A stretch of 64,000 nucleotides of DNA from Psychroserpens damuponensis (GTDB lineage: Bacteria > Bacteroidota > Bacteroidia > Flavobacteriales > Flavobacteriaceae). The stretch is from NCBI RefSeq assembly GCF_000826655.1, contig NZ_JXJO01000017.1, positions 372,001 to 436,000 of the forward strand, read 5' to 3'. Under the pieces are notes generated by a model. It did not search any database and was not told the origin of the DNA. It was given only the letters and a program-made list of their open reading frames with translations. This document shows positions 54,601-63,051 of the stretch, piece after piece. Position numbers and translations under genes: made by a program. How positions within the stretch are numbered: position 1 is the first letter of the stretch; every line of letters starts with the position of its first letter.

Positions 54601-57348
54601 AGTGGGAGTCTAGAAGTTTTATTTTCTACGGGTTGTTCTTCTTCAAATTCATTTACAGTGATTGATTCTGTAATTGGTGGCTGTGAAACTGCTGCTGTAT
54701 CAACTGTTCCTTCAGATTTATTTATTAGTGAAATTTCTGATGCTTCGACTGGAAGTTCTTCACTCTTAGAAATTTTTAATGGAACCGCAAGTACAATCAA
54801 CTTAGCCAATTATAGCATTAGAGTTTTTAATAACGGAAACGCAACACCATCAACAACATCATTTCTTGTAGGTAGTTTAGCTCCTGGAGAACTTCATGTT
54901 ATAAGTATAGGGACAACATCATGTGATTTATCTGCAACAGGACTTGCTAGTGGTTTACCTGATCAAAGTTTTAATAGTGCTGGTGGAATTAATTTTGATA
55001 ATAATAGCTCTGATGCCATACAACTCTTTAATGGAGGAACTCCAATTGATTCATTTGGAGAAATAGGAAGTTCAACTTGGGCAAACGGTTTAGGTATTAA
55101 TGGTGATGGTGTTAACTATAGAAGACAAAATACTGCTGCTACATTACCAACGACAACTTTTGATATTACAGAATGGGACGAATTTGATTGGACATCTTGT
55201 GGAGACTCTGATTATAGTAATTTTGGGCTTTATGATTTTTCTCTTGGAGTACCACCAACAGTTTCAATACTAAGTGATCCAACGTTTAGCTGTGCAACAT
55301 CTACCTCATTGTCTATAACAGCTACTGAAGGTGTACCTTCAGGATTTGGTTTAGTATACCAATGGTATTATTTAGCTCCTAATGCAACAGCTTTTGTTGT
55401 TGTACCTAACAATGCAGATTTTAATAATGTCACAACAGATACTTTGGAAATTGTAAATAATTTGGCATACAATGAATATCAATTTTATTGTCAAGTACGT
55501 GAAAATACTGCCACTTGTTATACAGCTAGTAACGCAGTTAAGTTAGTCGCAGATGGTGCAGTATGGGATGGTACCAACTGGTCTACTCCACCAACAATTG
55601 ATAAGATTGCGATAATAAATGGTGATTACAATACTAGTATTGGTACCAATGGCCAAACAAGTTTTGAAGCATGTCAACTTATAGTAAATCCAACATACAC
55701 TTTAGATATTGCAAACAATACGTTTGTTAAAGTACAAAACAATGTTACAGTTAACGGAAACATTGTTGTTTCAACAGACGGTTCATTTGTACAAGTTGAT
55801 GATTTAGCCATTGTTAATGGTGATGTATTAAGTACGAGAAATAAAATTATGGTAGAAAAGGAAACGGCTCCTATGGCTACGTATCAAGAATATACCTATT
55901 GGAGTTCTCCTGTTTTTGGTGAGCTTTTAAATGATGGACTTTCCGAAGCCTCTACTACAAGACGCTTTTGGTATAATGCTCAAAATTATTTAGATGCTAC
56001 TCAAGAAAACATGAATGATGATGCTACCAATGCAGGACAAGATGATATTGATGATAATGCTGACGATTGGATAACAGCTACAGGCACAGACCCAATGTTA
56101 CCTGGTGTTGGATATGCGTCAACCCACAATAGTATTGGATTTATGCCTGCACAATATATATACGTTTTTGAAGGTCCATTTAATAATGGTGTAATCAATG
56201 TTCCTATTTATAGAAATGATTCTGAAACTAATGATAACAACTGGAACTTTATTGGTAACCCTTACCCTTCTGCAATTGATGCAGATGCATTTTTAGCCAC
56301 CAACACGAGTATTGATCAAAATGTTAATGGAACAGATGGAGCCATTTACTTTTGGTCACACAATACAGCTGCAGATGGAGATACAAACGGTAATGAAAAC
56401 TTAAACTATACTCAAAGTGATTATGCAATTATTAATGGCACAGGACAAAATGCTGGAGGTGATGGTGTAGTTCCAACTAGACACATCCCGTCTGGGCAAG
56501 GATTTTTTGTTTCTATGAGTGATGCGTCAACTTCTACAGCTGTAAGTGGATCAATACGCACAACTGATGTGGTTTTTAATAACAGCATGAGAGTTACTGG
56601 TAATAACGATCAATTCTTTAGAACTTCAAACATTGTTCAATACAATAAAATACGTTTAGATTTAACTTCAGATAATGGAATTTTTAACCAAATACTTGTA
56701 GGCTATGTAAATGGCGCAACCAACAATGATGATGGGATGTATTACGATGCTAAAAGAAATTTATCTAACAACGCTAGTTCCTTACTCTATTCATTAATAA
56801 ATCATACTAGTGATATAAAATTAGCCATACAAGGTAAAGAAGTCAATAGTTTAACTCTTGAAGAGGTGATACCTTTAGGATTCTACACCTCAATAGATGA
56901 AGCAACACTATACAAACTATCTATTGCAGAACTTGAAGGTGACTTTATGAATGAAAACACAGTATACCTTAAGGATAAACTTATGAATATTACACATAAC
57001 TTAAGTGCTAATGATTATACGTTTACTTCGGAAATTGGAGAATTCAACAACCGTTTCGATATTGTATTTCAACCAGAAACACTTTCGGTTAACGAGCAGG
57101 AGTTAACGCCTAACGATTTAACTATAATAGAACTAGGTAGTGGAGAAGTTAGATTTTCCGTAGAAAAAAATATAACAATCAACACTGTTGAAATCATAGA
57201 TGTATTGGGTAGAACTATTTATAAGTTAAGCGGTCAAAACAGTACTGAAACTTATAATTTATCTAACTTAAGTCAAGCGACTTATATTGCTAGAGTGACA
57301 CTTTCTAACGGACAAGTTATTACAAAAAAAGCTATAAAAAGGAATTAA
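51685..57348 (+). CDS. 1887-residue T9SS multidomain surface protein
   Basis: Signal peptide (to FGQ). Domains in order by eye: N-terminal jelly-roll-like region (FETNLSGYSHTP to NIVLDGT); Ig-like (PTISAQPANAIRVIPNTATF, about residue 310); fibronectin III-like pair (about 410-640); GEVED domain (AWIDWNQNGNFNDSGEE, EVEDYTV, about 690-790); choice-of-anchor D (AEINVKGNNITI to FDIQGNA); IPT/TIG-like (about 920-1000); lamin-tail domain (LFISEISDASTGSSSLLEIF, about 1015-1170); Ig-like; the surface module with YTYWSSPVFGEL and IGNPYPSAIDADAF; and a type A sorting domain ending ITKKAIKRN. Predicted to be displayed or released by T9SS; ligand unknown. Confidence 0.86.
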   Translation: MKKNYSLIFIAFLCAILSGFGQVPTTIDFETNLSGYSHTPSQLPSADPGDQYFHRAMPGDGTIYESGGTYTNVTGNWMFVGSNPKAFNSGNSGVLTLDPINITGYSNLELSIDFGGVPNDWDASDEITVEYRYDSTGTWSTLYSLSSPVTNDPLELSGNAIGGVNTANGLVLTYALQTITTDNFTGTGTNLNIRIVCNSNANYEAFGLDNIVLDGTSSCTPPLDPTGTISGTTPACDNTTLTYTGAALPGTVNYWQTTATGTSTANNATGTFNATATGTYYVRTFLTATSCWSTGVASYAVVINSAPTISAQPANAIRVIPNTATFSVTASGSPTPTYQWQVSTNGGGTWANVTGGTGATTNSYTTGATAAAMHNNQYRCVVTNTCGTVNSNAATLTLSNTPTSNVTSAEGCFDDDSVILSWNAPGTGTPTGYMIFALDGGTDPAGTKTDANTYTANSDFSAATPVTPASLGRVVYKGTATTATITGLIEDNNYSFTVYSYVGEALTGWSGGGTGGSTVTNETAQGDVSNLAATPLTNQVNLSWNNPLPTSCFDQLIIVANEGAVVFTPSGTYPNTDVNYSGPNSIMYATTSTISSKGLSGLTNGTNYCFKVFIRRGSNWSEGVEVCAVPSLTYCPSSGDGTDGYETGIRRVQFNTIDNTTPIEDNDYSNFTSISTTVNLGDSYDLTVSVNTDGDYTNYNRAWIDWNQNGNFNDSGEEYDLGLADDPSGTNPSVVTDNSPLSIEIPTNAAIGATRMRVASKYNNYSTSCENGFDGEVEDYTVIVQQPSGAEINVKGNNITIANGFNAPYGLNNTLFGAQDVSTTSAFKSYFVENIGATTLNLTGAPRVEIIGAHPGDFNVVQQPAATIGSLADSEFRIVFSPTADGTRTATVRILNSDSDENTYEFDIQGNAVCSTVLTSSMWPTEGPENTEVTITSANDLTGATATINGDAMTIVSTSASELVVLVPAGAISGSLEVLFSTGCSSSNSFTVIDSVIGGCETAAVSTVPSDLFISEISDASTGSSSLLEIFNGTASTINLANYSIRVFNNGNATPSTTSFLVGSLAPGELHVISIGTTSCDLSATGLASGLPDQSFNSAGGINFDNNSSDAIQLFNGGTPIDSFGEIGSSTWANGLGINGDGVNYRRQNTAATLPTTTFDITEWDEFDWTSCGDSDYSNFGLYDFSLGVPPTVSILSDPTFSCATSTSLSITATEGVPSGFGLVYQWYYLAPNATAFVVVPNNADFNNVTTDTLEIVNNLAYNEYQFYCQVRENTATCYTASNAVKLVADGAVWDGTNWSTPPTIDKIAIINGDYNTSIGTNGQTSFEACQLIVNPTYTLDIANNTFVKVQNNVTVNGNIVVSTDGSFVQVDDLAIVNGDVLSTRNKIMVEKETAPMATYQEYTYWSSPVFGELLNDGLSEASTTRRFWYNAQNYLDATQENMNDDATNAGQDDIDDNADDWITATGTDPMLPGVGYASTHNSIGFMPAQYIYVFEGPFNNGVINVPIYRNDSETNDNNWNFIGNPYPSAIDADAFLATNTSIDQNVNGTDGAIYFWSHNTAADGDTNGNENLNYTQSDYAIINGTGQNAGGDGVVPTRHIPSGQGFFVSMSDASTSTAVSGSIRTTDVVFNNSMRVTGNNDQFFRTSNIVQYNKIRLDLTSDNGIFNQILVGYVNGATNNDDGMYYDAKRNLSNNASSLLYSLINHTSDIKLAIQGKEVNSLTLEEVIPLGFYTSIDEATLYKLSIAELEGDFMNENTVYLKDKLMNITHNLSANDYTFTSEIGEFNNRFDIVFQPETLSVNEQELTPNDLTIIELGSGEVRFSVEKNITINTVEIIDVLGRTIYKLSGQNSTETYNLSNLSQATYIARVTLSNGQVITKKAIKRN

Positions 57349-57368
57349 TAAAACAAAAGGAATGTATT

Positions 57369-57410
57369 AAAAAAAGAGATTTTGGCGCCATGCCTTAATC
57401 TCTTTTTTTT
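57369..57410. terminator. Bidirectional terminator between the T9SS gene and the TonB receptor gene
   Basis: AAAAAAAGAGATT and AATCTCTTTTTTT arms with a GC-rich interior (TTGGCGCCATGCC). The stem ends at the stop of the leftward receptor gene. Confidence 0.85.
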
Positions 57411-59817
57411 ATATGCTATACATTAAAGACAGAATTAAATTTCGTCCTGGTGATGCAATACCAGATGAGTAGGTTTGGTAACGTTGATCTGTAACATTCT
57501 CTAACGAAGCTGTTATTGAAAGTGACTTAGAATATTGGTACTTGGTTCTTAAATTTAACGTGTACCAAGAAGGCGAATACGGATTCCCATTAGAGTCTAA
57601 GGCATAAATATAATCCTTAACCTGCTCTGAAGGTGCTAGATTTAGAAATGACAATTCGCTATTATATTCAGCAAAAGCATCAATTTGATACTTTCCTTGT
57701 TTCCAAGAAAAATGTGTGTTTCCAAAATTAGGAGCTATGTGTCTTACTGGCACTTCTATACCATTGTCTTCTTCTGTTCCTCCAATGACGTTATATTGAG
57801 ATGTGAGTTTTAAACTGTTACTAATATTAAACTGAAAACCAGCTTCAAAACCATAAATCCAAGCTTTAGAAGCATTTTGAATGGCTTGTACGTTGCTTAA
57901 CTCACCATCGTACATTATTTCTGATTCTCCATTTACGGTAAAATCTTGTCTCACCAAAGCGTTATCTAAAAACGTGTAATATGTTGCAAGGTCAATAACA
58001 AAAATAGAATCGAAATTTAATCTTAGCCCTAATTCTCCTCCATAGGCATATTCAGGTTTTAAATCTGGATTAGGCACAACCACAGATCCAGGTTCAGAAT
58101 CAAAAACTTTACCTAAATCATCGATATTTGGAGCTCTAAAGGCTGTTGATGCATTTAATTTCCATTGTATCATTTCACTAGGATTCCAACTTATACCTGC
58201 GGTTCCTGTTAGCGCTCCTGCATCGAGCTTGGTAGAATCGTATGGTAAATTTAGATACTGATTATTTTCAGTAAAATCGGCATTTGCTATCACATGATTA
58301 TACCTTAAACCCGATTGAATTACAAATTTGGAATTTGGTTTATATTTATAACTTAAATACGCTGCCATAGATTGCCAATTTGAACCATTTGGATATCTAG
58401 ACACGGTTGGAGAGCTGGTATTCGTTTCTATATCAAATTGTTCTCCTGTTGAATTAATATGATTATATACATATTCTAACCCATAAAATAAGGTGCTTTT
58501 TTCACTAAGATCTTTTTCTAGGTCAACATTAAAAGAATAGGCATCTACTGCTTCTTCTCTAATACTTCTATCTGTAGATTGGTAATCTCTATCAAATCTA
58601 CCTTCTTGAAAATTTTGATAGGCAACTGTGGTTTGGAGCTTATCGTAAAGATTAGAGCTGCTACTTAATTTAGTCATTTGAAAATTACCCATAAACCAAC
58701 GTTGTGGTCCATAATCCCACTCTGCAGAACGTAAATCGTCTCCTCGATATCGTATGAGCCTATCATACCTTGAATAGCTTGATGTTGTAGAATAATACAA
58801 TCCTAGATCAAAGCTTAAATCTTCTTTAGGTTCATATCTTACTTTTTGCAATACATTAATTTGATCATAGCCAGTTGGATTTTGAATACGAGGATTATCA
58901 TTTTGAACAATAATATCTTCGCCATTTATGGTTTGAACATATTCAGGTCTTAGATAGTCGTCAGGACCATGTGAACCCATTCTAAGATCATCAAAATCTG
59001 TATAACTAAAACTCGTTAAAAAGGCCCATTTTTTTAATCCGAAATTTAAATCTAGATGTCCAGTTTTTTCTTTATTAGCAGATGCATATCTAACTGCCGC
59101 ATTAGCATTAAAAAACAATGAATCTTTGTACGACAACTGTGGTTTTTTAGTATAAAAACTCATGACACCACCAATAGCATCACTACCATATACTACTGAG
59201 CCAGCACCTAATGTTATTTCTGTGTTTTGAATTGTAAAGGGATCAATAGATATGACGTTTTGTAGATTTCCACCTCTAAAAGTAGCGTTATTCATTCTCA
59301 CACCATCTACAGTAATGAGTAATCGGTTTGTAGAAAACCCTCTAATCATAGGACTCCCTCCTCCTAATTGACTTTTCTGAACAAATACATTACCAGTACT
59401 TTCTAGAAGATCTGCACTAGTTTGTGGATTTTCAAACTGTATGTCTTTAGCATTAATATTGACTATCGTTTGAGGAATATCTCTTTTACTTTGCTCAAAT
59501 TTAGATGCAGAAATAACAATTTGATTTAAGTCTTCAATTTTAGGGACGAGATACACAGTAAAATCAACACCAGATTTAGCTATTTTAATAGTGCGTTGAA
59601 TGTATAATAAGTTTTGAAAATATAGGGTTTCATTCGTATCAAAAAGTGCAATTGATGCCTTACCATCTAAATCGGTTATAACCGATTTATCTTTTTTCAA
59701 ATTGAATATAGCTACTCCAGATATAGGTTCGTTAGAACCCTCTTCAAGTACTGTTACAGTTTGAGAGTTACTTATAAAAAATGAAAACAAAAGAAGAACT
59801 GAAAATCTAAACTTCAT
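57409..59817 (-). CDS. TonB-dependent outer-membrane receptor (haem/siderophore-receptor-like)
   Basis: 802 residues. Signal peptide to ISNSQ; a short carboxypeptidase-like N-domain (VTVLEEGSNEPISGVAIF to FTVYLVPK); TonB-box region NQIVISASKFEQSKRD; plug domain (SADLLESTGNVFVQKSQLGGG, PMIRGFSTNRLLITVDGVRMN, AGSVVYGSDAIGGVMSF); then a barrel with TAFRAPNIDDLGKVFD and a terminal Phe-less but hydrophobic strand. The plug resembles haem/haemoglobin and vitamin B12 receptor types. It starts 4 bases after recO in a leftward group. Confidence 0.88.
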   Translation of the reverse strand: MKFRFSVLLLFSFFISNSQTVTVLEEGSNEPISGVAIFNLKKDKSVITDLDGKASIALFDTNETLYFQNLLYIQRTIKIAKSGVDFTVYLVPKIEDLNQIVISASKFEQSKRDIPQTIVNINAKDIQFENPQTSADLLESTGNVFVQKSQLGGGSPMIRGFSTNRLLITVDGVRMNNATFRGGNLQNVISIDPFTIQNTEITLGAGSVVYGSDAIGGVMSFYTKKPQLSYKDSLFFNANAAVRYASANKEKTGHLDLNFGLKKWAFLTSFSYTDFDDLRMGSHGPDDYLRPEYVQTINGEDIIVQNDNPRIQNPTGYDQINVLQKVRYEPKEDLSFDLGLYYSTTSSYSRYDRLIRYRGDDLRSAEWDYGPQRWFMGNFQMTKLSSSSNLYDKLQTTVAYQNFQEGRFDRDYQSTDRSIREEAVDAYSFNVDLEKDLSEKSTLFYGLEYVYNHINSTGEQFDIETNTSSPTVSRYPNGSNWQSMAAYLSYKYKPNSKFVIQSGLRYNHVIANADFTENNQYLNLPYDSTKLDAGALTGTAGISWNPSEMIQWKLNASTAFRAPNIDDLGKVFDSEPGSVVVPNPDLKPEYAYGGELGLRLNFDSIFVIDLATYYTFLDNALVRQDFTVNGESEIMYDGELSNVQAIQNASKAWIYGFEAGFQFNISNSLKLTSQYNVIGGTEEDNGIEVPVRHIAPNFGNTHFSWKQGKYQIDAFAEYNSELSFLNLAPSEQVKDYIYALDSNGNPYSPSWYTLNLRTKYQYSKSLSITASLENVTDQRYQTYSSGIASPGRNLILSLMYSI

Positions 59818-59821
59818 AAAC

Positions 59822-60541
59822 TTAATTAAATACTTGATTAAAAATTTTTAATGATTTTGGTTTTCTAAAACTGCCCAAATGTAATTCAAAATACAATAAC
59901 AGCATCGCCAGAAATGACTGTCTTTGTTTTGAATTTAGTTTTATAGACTCTAATGCATCAAAATTTGTGCCTAAGAGCTGTTTTAAGATTGTTAAATTTT
60001 CACCTGAAATACTATAAACATCCTCTTTTCTGGACTCAAAAAGTCCATTATTTAAATTAAAATATAGTGGGTTTTCATGAGAAAGTTCTGGATAGAACCC
60101 TAAATACTTTGTTAAATTTAATAAAAAAAGTAAATGGAAATTTGAAAATTCGTCTTTGGCATCTAACCACCTAAAAGTAGTTTCTAAATAATAATATAAG
60201 TGTTTATTTTCTTCCTCTTCTCGTAATACCGATGATAATACTTCAGAAAGAAACATGACTATAGATCCTTTAAATAAATTGGTATGGAGCGTTGCAAAAT
60301 TATAATCTAAACGAACTTCTTTTATAGATTGTAAAGATTGGTTTTGCCTATAATTTTCTTCAATTTGAAGTTGAGAAAGTAATTGGTAATAAGCGGCTTT
60401 TGAACGACCCTTTTTACTATTTAAAACTCCCCTAAGCAAGTAACTAACCACACCTCTATGTTGGGTAAAACATTTAACTATGAGGTCATTATCTCTATAC
60501 TTAAGTTTAGAAAGCACAATAACTTTAGAGGTATTAAGCAT
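59822..60541 (-). CDS. recO: DNA repair protein RecO
   Basis: 239 residues. N-terminal OB fold (SKVIVLSKLKYRDNDLIVKCFTQ..GVVSYLLRG, about residues 5-42) and a helical C-terminal domain with YPELSHENPLYFNLNNGLFE; the zinc Cys cluster of some RecO proteins is not seen. Helps RecR load RecA on SSB-coated DNA. Between porZ (13 bases) and the TonB receptor (4 bases). Confidence 0.9.
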   Translation of the reverse strand: MLNTSKVIVLSKLKYRDNDLIVKCFTQHRGVVSYLLRGVLNSKKGRSKAAYYQLLSQLQIEENYRQNQSLQSIKEVRLDYNFATLHTNLFKGSIVMFLSEVLSSVLREEEENKHLYYYLETTFRWLDAKDEFSNFHLLFLLNLTKYLGFYPELSHENPLYFNLNNGLFESRKEDVYSISGENLTILKQLLGTNFDALESIKLNSKQRQSFLAMLLLYFELHLGSFRKPKSLKIFNQVFN

Positions 60542-60554
60542 ATTAAAAAGTTGG

Positions 60555-62924
60555 TTACCTAACTATTAATAATTTTAAAACTTTCGTTTCAAATGAATCT
60601 AAATCGGATATTAAAAACAAATACACTCCAGAAGCCACGATATTACCTCTCAAATTTTTACCGTTCCAAACTCCTGTACCTCCATCAATAGCAAAATTAT
60701 AATTTTGTTTTGAAGATCGTTGATTCACTCCAGATTGCGCTTCGGCAACGAGGTTACCCTCAATATCTGTAATTTTAACGTTAACATTATCTGTTAAACC
60801 CGATACTTTTACACCATTGTTAATATTATTTAAATCATCAAAACCTAAAATATCGTATTCTGGTCTAACTGGATTTGGATATACATACGCCTCTTCTAAT
60901 GTTTCTTTTGGTTTAGTTCCACCCGAAGAAAATGACACCAAACCTCTATCTGTAGCGATGTAAACTCTACCAGACTGAGGATCAATTGAAATATCTGATA
61001 TTGTATTTGATGGTAAAGGAGAATTATCTGTAGTAAATTGATATATTGTTTCTTGACCGTCTGGAGAAAAATAAAACAATCCCGAATCTAACGTGCCAAC
61101 CCATTTATTATCTGATCCATCAACTTTAATATCGGTTATAAATTGATTTGAAAGTAACTCTGTTGGTATCCCATCCTCTAGAATAACGATAGTACTAACT
61201 GTAGGATTGGGATCATCAATAAAATTAGAAGTATTATACAAGACTCTTATACCTTTAATAGTCCCTATCCAAAGTTGGTTTCTACTATCTAATGCCAAAG
61301 CTCTTACCAAAGTAGAAGGCATATTTTGTTCTTCGGAATATATATTATTCATTTCTTGAGTTTCAGTGTTGTAACCAATAACACCATTAAGAAAAGAGCT
61401 TACCCATTTCATACCACCATTGCCAACTTCTAGATCACCAAAACCTGCATCATCATTTAATGCGTCTGGTAATATTTCTGAAAAACTATAACCTTCCCAT
61501 TCGTTTGTAGCAGGATCATAAGATTTTAATGCACGATCAACTTTTGAAGTAATTGTCCACATAAGCCCATTTCTATCAAATTTAGAAGCAGATTGACGTA
61601 TACTAACAAAATTTGGAGCTGGTGGAAACACCAAAGATTCTAAACCACTATTATTTTGATTGTATAGTATCGTTGCCTGATCATCATTTAATTCTAAAAT
61701 TCCATTTTGAAAAGAACTTATATATACCTGACTTGGATTAAATGGGTTAATAGCAATATCTACTAAATTTTTAGCTGTTAATAAGCTATCATATGGTATA
61801 TTTTTCCACTCTTGATCTCTTAAAATACTTATTCCTCTAGATTGAATAGGTGATGGATTAAATGACACTGTATAGTCTCCATAAGTCACCCATAATTCGC
61901 CATCTCCAGCTTCAATTTTAAATGCTTGGTTGCTTGATGGTCCTTCTGGTAGTATAACATCAAATGTTTGAGAATCTCCTGAAATCGTTTTCAATACACC
62001 ACTTGTTGTAGTGCCAATATAAACATCATCTTCAGATATCGTTGCAGAAGTAAAATCTGTATCAAAATCTGAATTTGTAGAAGCTGTTAGTATTTGATTG
62101 AAATTTTCATCATAAACGTAAACATTTTCTTTTAAGGTAATTATTAAATTTGAATCTACAGATCTCACATCTTCAGGTAAAGATGGGTAGGTAAATAATG
62201 AATTAAGATTATCATTTACAATGTCATAAATAACATTATTTTGATCTACAGCATACAGTTGACTACCTAATGTTTGTATAGCTATAAAACTTCCATTTAC
62301 TATAGTAGTCCATTGTTGGTAATCAATTAAATTAGTATTAGTTAAATCAGCTTTCCTTATACCATTTGCATTTGTAGCCGCATAAATAAAATCATTTATT
62401 ACTGTTGTTTGAGTGATCCCTATTTGGCTGCCTCCATTTCCAATAAAATAAGAGTCACCAAATTGTAATTGGTCTAAATCATAGACAGAAATACCATAAT
62501 CTGTAGAAATATATAACAGTCCGTTGCTTTCGTTAAAATGATTTATTTTTTTCATTACTGGAGAAATACTTTCTTTTTCAAGAATATCTACTATGGATAA
62601 AATTTCAGAATCACCATCAAAAACAATCTCAATTAACCCTGTTTCATATCCTACTATTAAAAAATCATTGTCTTCACTATATTTAATAGTTGAAATAGTT
62701 TCTCCTGAAAGTCCTTGAATAGTGGTGATTTTTCCTATTTCATTAGAAAACACATCATAACTAAAAATAGCATTTTCTGAAGCTGCAAAAATTTTATCAT
62801 TTCCTTTAGTGACATCTTTAACATCGAAAAATGAAAAATAGCCTTCCCAAAGTGTAGAAAAATCTTGAGAAACACCTTTAAACGATACTAAAATTAAAAG
62901 GATAAATACTATTCTTTTAAACAT
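60555..62924 (-). CDS. porZ: T9SS protein PorZ-like (two beta-propellers, CTD)
   Basis: 789 residues from the ATG at 62924, chosen because MFKRIVFILLILVSFKGVSQ is a signal peptide; an upstream in-frame ATG would add 52 residues reaching into the gdhA terminator. The N-terminal region (LWEGYFSFFDVKDVTKGNDKIFAASEN, about residue 27) is the PorZ N-terminal propeller pattern. A second propeller of two-component-regulator type follows (LWIGTIKGIRVL, NKWVGTLDSGLFYFSPDG, GRVYIATDRGLVSF). The end has a T9SS-like CTD (YVYPNPVRP, GVYLFLISD). PorZ belongs to the attachment complex of T9SS. A copy of TTCTTCGGAATA lies inside. Confidence 0.87.
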   Translation of the reverse strand: MFKRIVFILLILVSFKGVSQDFSTLWEGYFSFFDVKDVTKGNDKIFAASENAIFSYDVFSNEIGKITTIQGLSGETISTIKYSEDNDFLIVGYETGLIEIVFDGDSEILSIVDILEKESISPVMKKINHFNESNGLLYISTDYGISVYDLDQLQFGDSYFIGNGGSQIGITQTTVINDFIYAATNANGIRKADLTNTNLIDYQQWTTIVNGSFIAIQTLGSQLYAVDQNNVIYDIVNDNLNSLFTYPSLPEDVRSVDSNLIITLKENVYVYDENFNQILTASTNSDFDTDFTSATISEDDVYIGTTTSGVLKTISGDSQTFDVILPEGPSSNQAFKIEAGDGELWVTYGDYTVSFNPSPIQSRGISILRDQEWKNIPYDSLLTAKNLVDIAINPFNPSQVYISSFQNGILELNDDQATILYNQNNSGLESLVFPPAPNFVSIRQSASKFDRNGLMWTITSKVDRALKSYDPATNEWEGYSFSEILPDALNDDAGFGDLEVGNGGMKWVSSFLNGVIGYNTETQEMNNIYSEEQNMPSTLVRALALDSRNQLWIGTIKGIRVLYNTSNFIDDPNPTVSTIVILEDGIPTELLSNQFITDIKVDGSDNKWVGTLDSGLFYFSPDGQETIYQFTTDNSPLPSNTISDISIDPQSGRVYIATDRGLVSFSSGGTKPKETLEEAYVYPNPVRPEYDILGFDDLNNINNGVKVSGLTDNVNVKITDIEGNLVAEAQSGVNQRSSKQNYNFAIDGGTGVWNGKNLRGNIVASGVYLFLISDLDSFETKVLKLLIVR

Positions 62925-62941
62925 ATGAATGTTGTTTTTGA

Positions 62942-62949
62942 CAAATATA
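62942..62949 (-). promoter_or_regulatory. Possible -7 box of porZ
   Basis: TATATTTG on the minus strand, 17 bases ahead of the porZ ATG. No convincing -33 element. Confidence 0.35.
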
Positions 62950-62996
62950 TTTATATCTAACGACTTTTTAACTAATATCATATACGCGAACACATA

Positions 62997-63033
62997 AAAA
63001 AAGCTTCCAAATAACATTTGAAAGCTCTTTTTT
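62997..63033 (-). terminator. Terminator after gdhA
   Basis: Minus strand AGCTTTCAAAT-GTT-ATTTGGAAGCT with one mismatch, then seven T; about 20 bases past the gdhA stop. Confidence 0.82.
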
Positions 63034-63051
63034 ATAAAATTTCGGAATGCA

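Noticed and set aside
54408-54809. 133-residue gene on the minus strand
   Set aside because: It is a shadow of the T9SS giant, in a repeat-rich Thr/Ala region; no start context or homology signal.
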